A stretch of 64,000 nucleotides of DNA from Myxococcota bacterium (GTDB taxonomy: Bacteria; Myxococcota; Kuafuiibacteriia; Kuafuiibacteriales; Kuafuiibacteriaceae), in contig JANQQN010000278.1 of assembly GCA_028289325.1 (NCBI GenBank), positions 1-64,000 on the forward strand. Direction: 5' to 3'. Position numbers and translations under genes: made by a program. Shown here in pieces: positions 52,768-61,947 of the stretch (positions are counted from its first letter, which is position 1; every line of letters begins with the position of its first letter). The notes beneath the pieces are model-generated. The model was given only the letters and a program-made list of their open reading frames with translations. It was not told the DNA's origin and ran no database searches.

Positions 52768-55044
52768 CTAACGCCCCTCAAGGACGTACTCGAAGGTCCT
52801 TTTCAGCTTCGATTCACGAAAGGCGCCCTTGACCAGATACGCGTTCGCGCCGGCTTCGACGGCGCGTTGCTTGTCTTCCTGCGAGTCTCGTGTCGACAAC
52901 ACGATGGATGGAATGGTGCACAGGCGATCGTCTCCTCGGATCTTCTCGAGTAGCCCAAATCCGTTCAATCCCGGCATATCGAGATCCGTGAGGATGATAT
53001 CGGGGACTATTTTCTCGAGTTTCTGGAGGGCATCCAAGCCATCGGTCGCCTCTAGGGTCGTGAAGCCCATGTTGGCGATGGTCGTGGTCAGCATCTGGCG
53101 AGTCAGCTCGGAGTCTTCGACGACCAGGACTTTCAGGGCCGGCTCCGCATCACTCGACTCGACGGTGGGCACTTCACTGAGCGCAGTGCCGCTGCGAGTC
53201 GCGCGCTGGAACAACGTGGGTACGCTCAAGAACAAGACGACCTCACCGCCTTCGATAAGGGCGGAACCCGTCGTATACGTCGCTCTCGAGATAAACGGGC
53301 TTCGTTTGAGCTGAACCAGTCTGCGTTGTCCGCGGACGGAACGAATGGCGAGGCAGACGTCTTGGTTCTGGTACCGAAGGTGAAGGGCCAGCAGATCACC
53401 GTCGACGCGGGTCAGCTGTTGAAGGCCCAATATGTTCCCCAGATCCGCGAAGGGCGTAAGGCCGGCGTTGCTCAGCTCGACGAAGGCCCCGCCTTCGGAT
53501 CGCCGCACGGCGCTGCGGTCGAGCTTCAGGACCTCCACGACGTTCTCGGCGGGGATGGCGGCCAGACCTTCGGCTAATTGAACGAGGAGAACGTCGCTTA
53601 ACGCCATGGAGACCGGGACTCGAAGGTGGAAGGTGGTTCCCTTACCGACCTCACTGACGACACGGACTGACCCACCCAGGGACTCAAGCGTCTTCCTGAC
53701 CACATCAAGACCGACTCCGCGTCCCGAAAGATCGCTGACGGCCTTTCGAGTCGTGAAACCTGAAGCGAAGAGGAACTGGTACAGTTCGTCGCAATCGAGC
53801 TTCGCTGCAGATTCGTCGTCGAGCAGCCCGCGCCTGACGATGGTCTGCCTGATGCGCTGGGGGTCAATACCTCGTCCGTCGTCTTCGATTCGCACCTCGA
53901 TGCTTTCACCGCTCTTGCGGGCCGCAAGGCGGATGATGCCCACCTCTGGCTTCCCAGCGCGCTCACGCTCCGACGGCTCTTCCATCCCATGGTCCACGCT
54001 GTTGCGGATGAGGTGGAGCATCGGCTCTTCCAAAGCCTCGAGCACCTGTTTGTCGATGGCAACGCCATTGTCCTCGATGAGGATTCGGATGGCTTTATCC
54101 TGCTCGTCGGCCAAGTCTCTTATGGCGCTCGGATATTTGTTGAACAACGTCGTGATCCGCAACAGGCGCATGGCTCGCACCGACTCCTGAAGCGATCCGG
54201 AGACGAGCTCACTTTCGAAGACCTCAGTGCTCAACCGCTGAACGCGGTCGACCATCTCTTTGTGTAGCGCGCCTAGCTTTTTACACGTATTGAGAGAGGA
54301 GCGGACCGCATCGGCCATGCCGGTCTCCTCGGCAAGATCAGTCAAGCCCGCTTGCATGACTTCCCCCGCTCGAACGGAATCCCGCATGAGACGAACCAGG
54401 TCATTCGCCAAAGACTTGGTTTGCGCCTGGCGGAGACTAAACTGACTCGCCTGGTCAGACAGCTCGGTCACCGATCGCGATGACACTGAGATGAACTGAT
54501 CGCCTTTGCGTGCTGGTTCCTTTCTCCGCTTGGACTGGGCCTCGGCGTCTCCCTTCGAAGCATGTGCTTCGGACGTGTCGGCCGCGCCTGTCTCCGCCGT
54601 GGCTTGCGAGGCTTCCGCGACGTCGATGTCTTTCCATCGAACCGTGTCGCCGGCCTGAAAGGCCTTGACCGCCGTGTCGAAAGCGGCGCCGACCTCGGCG
54701 TGGCCGGGTCCGAGCGCCGAGAGGTCCGTCGAGATCAACTTGGCTAGTAGATCGAGCCCTCGATAGATCCCCCGCAGATGATCTCTCGGTATCTGGAAAC
54801 CCAGGTCCCGTGCGGCGACCAGCAGGTCTTCGGTGCGATGAGCGACCTGGTTTATCGGGGCCAGGGCGAGCATTCGAGATTCCCCCTTCAGGGTGTGAAT
54901 CTCCCGCATGACACGCTCGACGACGTCCGACTGATCGGGGTCGGATTCGAGCGACATGAGGTCGGCGTTGAGCTTCGCCAAGCGGTCTTCGCTCGCGGTG
55001 CGAAACTTGGCGAGAAGCGTCAACCTGAGTTGTTCCGGTGTCAT
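52768..55044 (-). CDS. cheA: CheA-receiver hybrid histidine kinase (FrzE-like)
   Basis: 758 residues; AGGAG before the ATG at 55044. Hpt domain with His50 (REIHTLKGESRML). After a Lys/Ala-rich linker come the dimerisation helices (residues about 200-300), then the HATPase core: HLIRNSVDHGMEEP (N box), IEDDGRGIDP (G1), SGRGVGLDVVR (G2). The CheW-like P5 region follows (LSDVLLVQLAEGLAAIPAENV) and a C-terminal receiver (VLVVEDSELTRQML, IILTDLDMPGLNGFGL, Lys in AYLVKGAF). CheA fused to a receiver is the FrzE arrangement of myxobacteria, where it controls reversal or group motility. Confidence 0.9.
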   Translation of the reverse strand: MTPEQLRLTLLAKFRTASEDRLAKLNADLMSLESDPDQSDVVERVMREIHTLKGESRMLALAPINQVAHRTEDLLVAARDLGFQIPRDHLRGIYRGLDLLAKLISTDLSALGPGHAEVGAAFDTAVKAFQAGDTVRWKDIDVAEASQATAETGAADTSEAHASKGDAEAQSKRRKEPARKGDQFISVSSRSVTELSDQASQFSLRQAQTKSLANDLVRLMRDSVRAGEVMQAGLTDLAEETGMADAVRSSLNTCKKLGALHKEMVDRVQRLSTEVFESELVSGSLQESVRAMRLLRITTLFNKYPSAIRDLADEQDKAIRILIEDNGVAIDKQVLEALEEPMLHLIRNSVDHGMEEPSERERAGKPEVGIIRLAARKSGESIEVRIEDDGRGIDPQRIRQTIVRRGLLDDESAAKLDCDELYQFLFASGFTTRKAVSDLSGRGVGLDVVRKTLESLGGSVRVVSEVGKGTTFHLRVPVSMALSDVLLVQLAEGLAAIPAENVVEVLKLDRSAVRRSEGGAFVELSNAGLTPFADLGNILGLQQLTRVDGDLLALHLRYQNQDVCLAIRSVRGQRRLVQLKRSPFISRATYTTGSALIEGGEVVLFLSVPTLFQRATRSGTALSEVPTVESSDAEPALKVLVVEDSELTRQMLTTTIANMGFTTLEATDGLDALQKLEKIVPDIILTDLDMPGLNGFGLLEKIRGDDRLCTIPSIVLSTRDSQEDKQRAVEAGANAYLVKGAFRESKLKRTFEYVLEGR

Positions 55045-55421
55045 GTTTCTCCTGCCGTTCGTTGCAATACTCGGCTGGGTTCCAGCTCTAGCCCGATGCC
55101 CTGCTCGTCCTCCACCCAGCCGAGACAGCCCCAGGAGCTCCACCGAGAGAGCAGGGTCGGCAGCGGCTGCGTGGGGCCGGTGGCCGTAATCTTCAGCGAC
55201 CTCACGTCGAGAGTGAGTATCCGACCGTCGGGGGCGGCGATCTCCAGTGCGCGCCGCCCTTCGACGATCGGCAACGGCATGCCGAGCAGTTCTTCGAGGG
55301 AGGTGTGCGCATCGACACTCGATGCGTCGTGGATACGACGGACGCTGAGGCCGTCGACGAAGATACGATGCGGTCCCGCCGGGCACAGAATCATGGGGCG
55401 GTCACGGGTGAGGTCAGCCAC
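55041..55421 (-). CDS. CheW-like small coupling protein (divergent)
   Basis: 126 residues from a GTG at 55421, which overlaps the CheW stop by eight bases; its own stop overlaps the CheA ATG by four. Strands such as MILCPAGPHRIFVDGLSVRRI and ALEIAAPDGRILTLDVRSLKI have the CheW beta-barrel rhythm, but the domain is shorter than normal and I recognise the family only loosely. It may be a second coupling protein for the hybrid CheA. Confidence 0.55.
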   Translation of the reverse strand: MADLTRDRPMILCPAGPHRIFVDGLSVRRIHDASSVDAHTSLEELLGMPLPIVEGRRALEIAAPDGRILTLDVRSLKITATGPTQPLPTLLSRWSSWGCLGWVEDEQGIGLELEPSRVLQRTAGET

Positions 55422-55869
55422 GCATCGCCTCCAAGAGCTTCGGTACGACAAGACATCCTGTCGGTTCGCTGTCGCGGATGAACTCGGAATCCAATACCTC
55501 CTGCACGCGACTATTCTGGATGAGGTTGGGTGCGAGCAGGGCTTCACGGCGGACGTGGGTAACACCTTTCGCCCGTGACACGCGGAACCCCGCCTCCAGC
55601 TCGCCGCATTGGACGACGACGATCTGGAGCTCTTCCTCGTCGCGCCCGCCGCGGTCTTGTTTGATTCCAAAGAAGGCCGCTACGTCGACGACGACGATCG
55701 TCCGACGGTGATACCCAACGAGGCCGAGTATGTGTTCGGGCGTGTGGGGTAACGGAACCACCGACTGGTCCTCGATCACTCGCTCGACGGCTTCGGCGGG
55801 AATGGCGAGCTGCACCGTCGACACCGAGAAGGTGAATAGAGCTGCCGTATCGGTTTCGTCTCGAGTCAT
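55414..55869 (-). CDS. cheW: CheW-type coupling protein
   Basis: 151 residues. Typical CheW pattern: ALFTFSVSTVQLAIPAEAVERVIEDQSVVPLPHTPEHILGLVGYHRRTIVVVDVAAFFGI. CheW proteins link MCP signalling tips to CheA. The ATG overlaps the CheR stop by four bases, so it is made together with the rest of the operon. Confidence 0.85.
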   Translation of the reverse strand: MTRDETDTAALFTFSVSTVQLAIPAEAVERVIEDQSVVPLPHTPEHILGLVGYHRRTIVVVDVAAFFGIKQDRGGRDEEELQIVVVQCGELEAGFRVSRAKGVTHVRREALLAPNLIQNSRVQEVLDSEFIRDSEPTGCLVVPKLLEAMRG

Positions 55870-57305
55870 GGGTTGATCTCCGATATGCCCAAAAGCAGGT
55901 CAGCGGTTCTTGCCATATCGAGATGCAGATCTCGCGAGGCCGCGACCTGCTCCAGGCGCTGGTCGACGAGCGTTTGGGCTCGACTAGGGTACGTATGAAC
56001 GCCGTTGACCAGCTCGTGAGGCGATTCGAAGCTCAGATGCCGGTTCTGGTGTAGGGCTTCGCGAGCGCGAGACCACTCGAGTTCGGCTTCGAGCATTCGA
56101 CCCCCTCTTTCGTAGCTCAGCGCGAGGAGAATCCGGCACGGCCACGGCAGATCTTCCGAAGACGCGAGCGAGACGAGACGAGAGAGCACGTCGGGAACGC
56201 GGTCCGTACGATACTGAACGAGAGCCCAGAAGTAGGCGGCCTCTCCGCACTCAGCGTTTAGCGCGAGAGCTCTGGCGTAGTTGGCCTCCGCCGCGCTAGT
56301 GTCGCCCCTTTGCATCATGATGTGGCCAAGCGCAAGATAGGCCGTCGTGTCAGCGGGGCGGTCTTGCAAATGGTCGTTGAGCGCGCAGATCGCAGACTCG
56401 TACTGCTCCCTTGATATGTACATCAAAGCTGCCTGCAGGCTGTCCCGACCGTCGGCGTCCGGCGGACCTACACTGCTGTTTGTCGCGGGCAGAATACCTT
56501 TGCTGCGAACGTAGTATGTTACTCCGGACGGAGTCTGTGTCGCACGAATCGGCGCCCTACTGTGGAGTACCGGGTCGGCCGCACCCAGCCACAGACTTCC
56601 GTCCGGCGCTAAGGCTGACACCATTCGTTCTATGACCTCGTCAGTCGTCTCCCTTGAGAAGTAGATGAATACGTTTCGACACAATATGAAGTCCCACATC
56701 GATCCGCTTCGGGGTCGCGGGAGAACCTCGTCCATGAGATTGCTGACCTCGAAGCGAATTCCGTCGAGCATGCCTGGATTCAATCGCCAACGCCCCGGTC
56801 GCTCCTCTTGGAAGAAGCATCGATGGATATCCGCTGGCACTTTGTTGATTGACCGATTAGAATAGCCGGCACCGGCTGAGGCTTGGCGAATCACGACGGA
56901 ATCGATATCCGTACCCAAGATCTCCGCCTGAACGCCACTTCGCCGCAGGAGGAGCCCGATACTGTAGACTTCCTCTCCCGTGGAGCATGCCGCACTCCAG
57001 ATTCGGACCGGACCACCCCGCGCGTCCGCCTTGGCCGCTGCTTCTTCCGCCAGCGCGCGTAGCTGCGACGCATGTCGGAAGAATGACGTCTCGTTGATGG
57101 TGACGGTGCTGATGAGCTCCCGAAACTCGGGGTGACTCCCGGGGAGCTGCTCAAGCCACGAGATGTAGTCGGCGTCGGCTGAGAACCTCGATCTGCCGGG
57201 CATTCTCTGTAGCACGGCATGAACGTCGGGCATGTGGAGCGATTCTCGCTCGATTCCCGTGGAGGTCTTGACCAAATCGACAAGTCGGCCGACGATCTTG
57301 TCCAC
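55866..57305 (-). CDS. cheR: CheR methyltransferase with TPR C-terminus (FrzF-like)
   Basis: 479 residues. The CheR N-terminal helical domain ends with FRELISTVTINETSFFRHA (the Arg-rich receptor-binding helix), then SAM binding with IWSAACSTGEEVYSIG, ILGTDID and FILCRNVFIYF. Residues 280-479 are TPR-like repeats (YISREQYESAICALNDHLQDRPADTTAYLALGHIMMQRGDTSAAEANYARALALNAECG). CheR-TPR fusions such as FrzF methylate MCP glutamates and bind partner proteins through the repeats. Confidence 0.9.
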   Translation of the reverse strand: MDKIVGRLVDLVKTSTGIERESLHMPDVHAVLQRMPGRSRFSADADYISWLEQLPGSHPEFRELISTVTINETSFFRHASQLRALAEEAAAKADARGGPVRIWSAACSTGEEVYSIGLLLRRSGVQAEILGTDIDSVVIRQASAGAGYSNRSINKVPADIHRCFFQEERPGRWRLNPGMLDGIRFEVSNLMDEVLPRPRSGSMWDFILCRNVFIYFSRETTDEVIERMVSALAPDGSLWLGAADPVLHSRAPIRATQTPSGVTYYVRSKGILPATNSSVGPPDADGRDSLQAALMYISREQYESAICALNDHLQDRPADTTAYLALGHIMMQRGDTSAAEANYARALALNAECGEAAYFWALVQYRTDRVPDVLSRLVSLASSEDLPWPCRILLALSYERGGRMLEAELEWSRAREALHQNRHLSFESPHELVNGVHTYPSRAQTLVDQRLEQVAASRDLHLDMARTADLLLGISEINP

Positions 57306-57313
57306 TCTGAACC

Positions 57314-58777
57314 TCAGTTGGCAACTTTGAAGCGGGCGACCATGTTCGACATTTGGTCAGACCGCTCCGAAAGCGCGTTGGCGGTGGCCAGCAACTCGCT
57401 GCTCGATCCCACGAACTCCTTCGCGACGGACGCGATTTCGCTCATCGTCTCTGCGACCTGCTGGGTACCCGTTTGCTGTTGTCCTACTGCGAGGCTGATC
57501 TGGCGTGCCGCGGACGTGTTCTCTTCAGCGATCTTCGTGGCTTCGTCAGTCGCGAGCACGGTCGCATTGACGCTGGCTTGGATGTCGGCGGTGAGGGTCT
57601 TGATGTCGTGTACGGATCCCATGACCTGCTCTGCCAAGCGTTGCATCTGGGTCGCCACGAGCGAGAATCCTCGACCTGCCTCGCCGGCCTTCGTTCCTTC
57701 CAGCGCGGCATTCAGCGCCAGTAGGTCGCTCTTGTTCGCGATCTCCTTGATGCTCTCGAGGATGGTCGCGATTCGGTCTGTCGCTTTCACGAGGTCGTTG
57801 ATTCGGCGGCTGATCTGCTGATTGTTCTTCTGGTTCAACTGCGCATTGTCCAAGACGCTCTTGCCGGTATCCGCGATCTTGTTCGCAGACGCCAATAGCT
57901 GCTCCATCGTCCTTTTGGTTTGCTGTACCGCGCTCGCTTGTTGCGACGCACCGGACTGTTGCTGCTGCGAGCTACTCACCAGGCTGTTCGCCGTGTCGGT
58001 CAGCGACGTTGAGCTTTCCTTTAGATGGTTGATCAGCCCAACCGTTGCGCTGTTGAGCTCAGTAAAGGCGCGCGCGAGGTCTCCGATCTCGTCGTTTCTC
58101 TCAATCTCGAAACGGCCGCGCAGATCACCTTCCGCGGCAGCTCGAACCACACTGGAGAGCTCAAGTACGGGCTCTGTCACTGCGTTCACGAGACGCCAGG
58201 AAAGGGAGATCGAAACTAGCGCAGAAACAAGAATCAGAATGATGGAGATGGCAACCAGACGAAAGCTCTTTTCGGAAACGGCCACTGCCGCCTCTTCGGC
58301 CTGGGACTTTGCATCCGAGAGGCGCTGACTCACCAGGGCATGAGCGTGCTGGGCGACGTCCGTTGCTCCGGATACACGTTCGTTGGTCCGAAGACGATCG
58401 CCTTCGAGGAATGCTGCCGCCGCATCATCCATGATCTGATTGTACTCGGTGAGCCACTTCGCCGTCTGTTCGTCGGCGTCCATTGCCGCCAGTATCTGTT
58501 TCTTAGCCTCCTCGGCTTGATCGAGGAATCGATCCTGAAGCGTCAGGAGGTTCGCGATCCTAGCAAACCGCAGCTTCGAGAGGCCATTCGAGGCCTTGGA
58601 CATCGCTTCGGATTTTTCGAGGCTAGCGGCCTGTACATGGATGAAGTGCCGTGACTGAGCGGCCTCCCATGCTACGAACAGCATGGAGACGATGAGAATA
58701 AACAGAATAGAACCGTTGATGCACACGATCTTGTGTGCGAGAGGCGCGTTCTTGAACCAGGATTTGACTCGAAGCAT
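57314..58777 (-). CDS. Methyl-accepting chemotaxis protein (membrane, HAMP)
   Basis: 487 residues. TM1 residues about 15-40, a periplasmic helical bundle of about 135 residues, TM2 (VAISIILILVSALVSISLSW), HAMP (VTEPVLELSSVVRAAAEGDLRGRFE) and a signalling hairpin with tip KSDLLALNAALEGTKAGEAGRGFSLVATQMQRLAEQV. The tip variant (EGTKAGE instead of EAARAGE) is seen in FrzCD-like receptors. It should feed the downstream CheR, CheW, CheA genes, and lies three bases after the preceding stop. Confidence 0.9.
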   Translation of the reverse strand: MLRVKSWFKNAPLAHKIVCINGSILFILIVSMLFVAWEAAQSRHFIHVQAASLEKSEAMSKASNGLSKLRFARIANLLTLQDRFLDQAEEAKKQILAAMDADEQTAKWLTEYNQIMDDAAAAFLEGDRLRTNERVSGATDVAQHAHALVSQRLSDAKSQAEEAAVAVSEKSFRLVAISIILILVSALVSISLSWRLVNAVTEPVLELSSVVRAAAEGDLRGRFEIERNDEIGDLARAFTELNSATVGLINHLKESSTSLTDTANSLVSSSQQQQSGASQQASAVQQTKRTMEQLLASANKIADTGKSVLDNAQLNQKNNQQISRRINDLVKATDRIATILESIKEIANKSDLLALNAALEGTKAGEAGRGFSLVATQMQRLAEQVMGSVHDIKTLTADIQASVNATVLATDEATKIAEENTSAARQISLAVGQQQTGTQQVAETMSEIASVAKEFVGSSSELLATANALSERSDQMSNMVARFKVAN

Positions 58778-58780
58778 TGT

Positions 58781-59797
58781 CTAGACTCCTTGCGCCTTGG
58801 ACCTCGAGCGAAGGTCGTCGCTAAGCCGTTTAAGCATATAGTTAATGTATTTTGCTTCTTGGAAGACATGCGAAGGGGACTTGACGCCCGGGTCGGTGCC
58901 AAACGGCGTTACGGAAAATATTGATAAAGGTCGCTTCAATAGGTTGATGTCCGCGATGACGATCTGGGTTTGAATGAGCACGTCGATGGGGCGTACTTCA
59001 GTATACTCGGACATCGTCGGGACCTTCGTTGGTGAGCTTCCGAGCTGCGAGTGCAAGTCATTGATCTGACGTCGCACCCTCAACACCTCGCCGAGGACGT
59101 CCTTTGGCTTCTTACCGTCAACGAAGGGTGATAGGTTCTCTCCGTCCGGCCGAAGCCCATAGATAGCGCTGACGAGCTGTTTTCGCCGTTCGGACTTCTC
59201 TACACGAGCGCCGAGTTCGAGCAGCACACGTTGCAGATCCGCCCTGGCGCGGACTACTTCGACGAAGGTGACCGACGGCGTCACCCTGTCCTGCCCGCTG
59301 AGCGAGATCGCCTTGACCAGCACGTTCTGCATCCGCGAGAAGACCTGGACGGGCGTTTTTCCTTTGAAGGATCTCCGTACGATCCGTGAGCTGTCGATGC
59401 CGAGACCGGCAGCAAGGCGTCGATAGCTCTCGAGTAGCATGTCGACGATCGTCGCGACGTCGGCCGGGCTGTATCGAATCGGACTTGCGACGACCAGGGG
59501 GATGGTTTGTAGCTGCTGCTGCCGCTGGTAGTCATATGTCTCGCGCATCGTCGCCAAGGCGATCTGATAGACGTGCATCGGCTTGACGTCGGTTTCATGG
59601 AACTCGGGCTCGCGCGGCACCTTGCGATTGAGTTTTGTCAGAACGGTATCCTGGATACGCTCTAGCTCATCGACGGCGGAATACACGTCACTGGGCGTCG
59701 TAGCGGCTTGCGCAGTGTCGACAAATGCCAGCAACACAGACAGTGTTCCCAGGATGCGGACGGTGTGTTGGTAGCCGGGTTTTATTCTGCGGAACAA
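58781..59797 (-). CDS. Uncharacterised periplasmic protein of the chemosensory operon
   Basis: 338 residues. Signal peptide (HTVRILGTLSVLLAFVDTAQA) followed by an all-helical domain rich in Arg, Gln and Glu with blocks such as PMHVYQIALATMRETYDYQRQQ, VATIVDMLLESYRRLAAGLGI and PKDVLGEVLRVRRQINDLHSQLG. I recognise no family. As the first gene of the operon, immediately before the MCP (three-base gap), it is likely a periplasmic partner or ligand adaptor of that receptor (inference). Confidence 0.7.
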   Translation of the reverse strand: MFRRIKPGYQHTVRILGTLSVLLAFVDTAQAATTPSDVYSAVDELERIQDTVLTKLNRKVPREPEFHETDVKPMHVYQIALATMRETYDYQRQQQLQTIPLVVASPIRYSPADVATIVDMLLESYRRLAAGLGIDSSRIVRRSFKGKTPVQVFSRMQNVLVKAISLSGQDRVTPSVTFVEVVRARADLQRVLLELGARVEKSERRKQLVSAIYGLRPDGENLSPFVDGKKPKDVLGEVLRVRRQINDLHSQLGSSPTKVPTMSEYTEVRPIDVLIQTQIVIADINLLKRPLSIFSVTPFGTDPGVKSPSHVFQEAKYINYMLKRLSDDLRSRSKAQGV

Positions 59798-60118
59798 AGG
59801 CCATGCCCTCCTGCCTGCTCTATCGGTGCCACGTGTATGCTGTTGAGTGGGATCGTTTTTCGTGAGTGCGCTGTCGTCAGCGAGCGAATTCGTGTCCGGC
59901 GCTGGCGTTATGGCCCCCGCACCTCCGCGGGGCGCCGCACAGCAATGTTCCTTGTCGAGGAAGCCGATTTGGGCGGCTATCGCAGACGTCTCACGTGCAT
60001 CACGTCTGTGGGCGATACGGAGGACTTCTTAGTCCGAGACGCGAACGCGGTACTCTCCGCAGGGTTCGCAGCGGGAGTCCGGGAGGGTGCGTTCCCGGCG
60101 CCGTTCATTCGACCACGG
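59798..60118. other. Intergenic region with no supported gene
   Basis: About 320 bp between the start of the periplasmic-protein gene and the stop of the soluble MCP. Open frames here are short and antisense or shifted; none has a recognisable domain. It should contain the promoter of the chemosensory operon, but no clear -35/-10 pair was identified. Confidence 0.4.
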
Positions 60119-61684
60119 TTAGTCGGGGCGGTCGTTCGGCCCGAGCTCGGAGGAGGTTGGGCGCTCGTCGAGCTTGAAACGCGATACGAGACCACCGAGC
60201 TTCTCAGCCGTTTCGGCGACGTTTCGGGCCATCGAACGAGTTTGGCTGGCGAGTGCGGTCGTCTCCTGGACGGCGCACACCATCGACGTCGAGCTCTCAC
60301 CCGCGATCTCTATCCGCTCGACGACCTCCTGCAGGATCCGCGATACCTCCGCGGTGGTGGCGGTTTGCTGTTCCACCGCGGCCGCGATGGTGCTCTGGAG
60401 ATCATGAATTCGACCGATGACCTCCCCGACGTCCGAGAGCGCACCGGCCGTGCCTCCGGCGTCCCGCTGAATGTTCTCGACCCGGGAGGCGATATCGTCG
60501 GTTGCGTTGGCCGTTTCTTTGGCCAGCTCCTTGACCTCGTGGGCCACCACCGAGAAGCCCTTTCCTGCCTCACCCGCGCGCGCGGCCTCGATCGTTGCGT
60601 TGAGGGCGAGCAGGTTGGTCTGCTGGGCGATCGAAGCGATGACCTTCACGACCTTGCCGATCTCGGTGCTGCTCTCGCTCAGTCGGCGGACCAGACTGTC
60701 CGCCGACCCCGCGGTGCTCACGGCCTCCTTCGCAACCAGCGTGCATTGCTCGGCGCTGTCGGCAATGCTCCGGATCGATTCGTTGAGCTCGTGCATGGCC
60801 GAAGACGCCGCGCCGACGGACTCACCGGCCTTGTCGACCACGCCGGAGACGGACTCGGCTTCGGTTGAGGCGCGGCCAGAGGCTTCGGCGGCGCATTCGC
60901 TCTGGCCCCGACTGGCGACCCCCAGCTCGCGCAGATCATCGGACGCCGACGCGATCGCGGCGACGTCTGTGCGCAACCGGGCGAGAAGCTCCCCGAGGGC
61001 CTCCGCGATCTGCGGAACGGCCCCCGTGCCCGAGACCGTCGGGTCCAGACGAAGATCTCCTTGTGCCGCGCTCCGCATATGGGCGAGCAGCTGTTCCACC
61101 TGGGTTTGAACCCTGCGCGTTTCTTCGGCCTGTCGGGCGGCCTCCGCCTCGGCCTGCCGTTGAAGCATCTGGTCGGTGACGTCTTGCACCACTTCGATAT
61201 GTCCGCCGTCGGACTTCAGGTAGGCCGCGTCGACCTGAAAATCCCGGTTGAGGCCTGGTTGCCGAAAGTAGGACCTCGTTTCCCCGGCCTTCAGACGAGC
61301 GATGCCGCAGCGTTCGGTCCGGCAGATGTCCGCGCCCCAGTTGTGGCAACGTTCCCCCAAGACTTCACGCCTGGCCTTACCTGTGATCTCCTCGGCGGCG
61401 CGATTGATGAAGGTCCAACGCTTGGACGCGTCGGTCACGGAGATGGGGAATGGAATCGCGTCGAGCAGCTCCTCGTACCATTGTGCGCGTTTGGCGATCG
61501 CGTTCAGTATTCCGTTTACGCCTTCGGCGTCGACGGTTTCTCCCTTGGAGATCCGAAGGTCGAAGCGGCCCCCTTCGATAGCTGTCGCGATTTCGCTGGG
61601 ATCAGCGACCGTCACGTTACTCGTGGGCGGGGCCTTACTGGGGGGCGCGGACTGTCGGTCAGATGAATTGGATGTCGCGGACAC
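60119..61684 (-). CDS. Soluble PAS-MCP with cysteine-rich sensor motif
   Basis: 521 residues from GTG. No membrane helix. The PAS domain (LLDAIPFPISVTDASKRWTFINRAAEEITG) continues with the cysteine pattern ERCHNWGADICRTERCGIARL, in which four residues (C, H, C, C) could bind a metal, heme or Fe-S cluster. A HAMP-like or linker segment follows, then the MCP hairpin with tip TNLLALNATIEAARAGEAGKGFSVVAHEVKELAKET, i.e. an intact CheA/CheW contact region. It is a cytosolic receptor, probably redox- or gas-sensing (inference). It is not in the Che operon but lies upstream of it on the same strand. Confidence 0.85.
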   Translation of the reverse strand: MSATSNSSDRQSAPPSKAPPTSNVTVADPSEIATAIEGGRFDLRISKGETVDAEGVNGILNAIAKRAQWYEELLDAIPFPISVTDASKRWTFINRAAEEITGKARREVLGERCHNWGADICRTERCGIARLKAGETRSYFRQPGLNRDFQVDAAYLKSDGGHIEVVQDVTDQMLQRQAEAEAARQAEETRRVQTQVEQLLAHMRSAAQGDLRLDPTVSGTGAVPQIAEALGELLARLRTDVAAIASASDDLRELGVASRGQSECAAEASGRASTEAESVSGVVDKAGESVGAASSAMHELNESIRSIADSAEQCTLVAKEAVSTAGSADSLVRRLSESSTEIGKVVKVIASIAQQTNLLALNATIEAARAGEAGKGFSVVAHEVKELAKETANATDDIASRVENIQRDAGGTAGALSDVGEVIGRIHDLQSTIAAAVEQQTATTAEVSRILQEVVERIEIAGESSTSMVCAVQETTALASQTRSMARNVAETAEKLGGLVSRFKLDERPTSSELGPNDRPD

Positions 61685-61848
61685 TTACGATACCTCGATC
61701 ATCTATTTCGAGCGTGGCCCCGCGAGTATGAGGCGTGGGGCGACGGCCCCGAAACACCGGTACCCGTGGTGTCACTCGTGAGAACTCGAGGACGTCAACG
61801 TCGCGCCCTCTGTGGCCGGGCTGACGAAGCGGGTCGCTTAAAGACGGC

Positions 61849-61925
61849 CTAGGGCGCGTTCATCCATTCGAACAGGGCCTGGTCCGTCGGCCGAGGATGC
61901 CGCAAGACGCCGGCTTGGTGCTCGG
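61849..61925. repeat. 77-bp direct repeat, left copy
   Basis: Matches 63625-63701 at 74 of 77 positions, all three differences being C/T. The pair brackets the histidine-kinase gene. Confidence 0.85.
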
Positions 61926-61947
61926 ACTCCGGGCGAACGCTCGCGCG
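61849..61947 (-). pseudogene. Duplicated C-terminal fragment of the right-edge gene
   Basis: The 33-codon frame starting right after the histidine-kinase stop ends in HQAGVLRHPRPTDQALFEW then MNAP and a TAG stop. This repeats the C-terminus of the gene at 63625 (HQADVLRHPRPTDQTLFEW then MNAP), with D-to-G and T-to-A changes. No start or upstream part is present, so it is a relic of a duplication. Confidence 0.75.
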
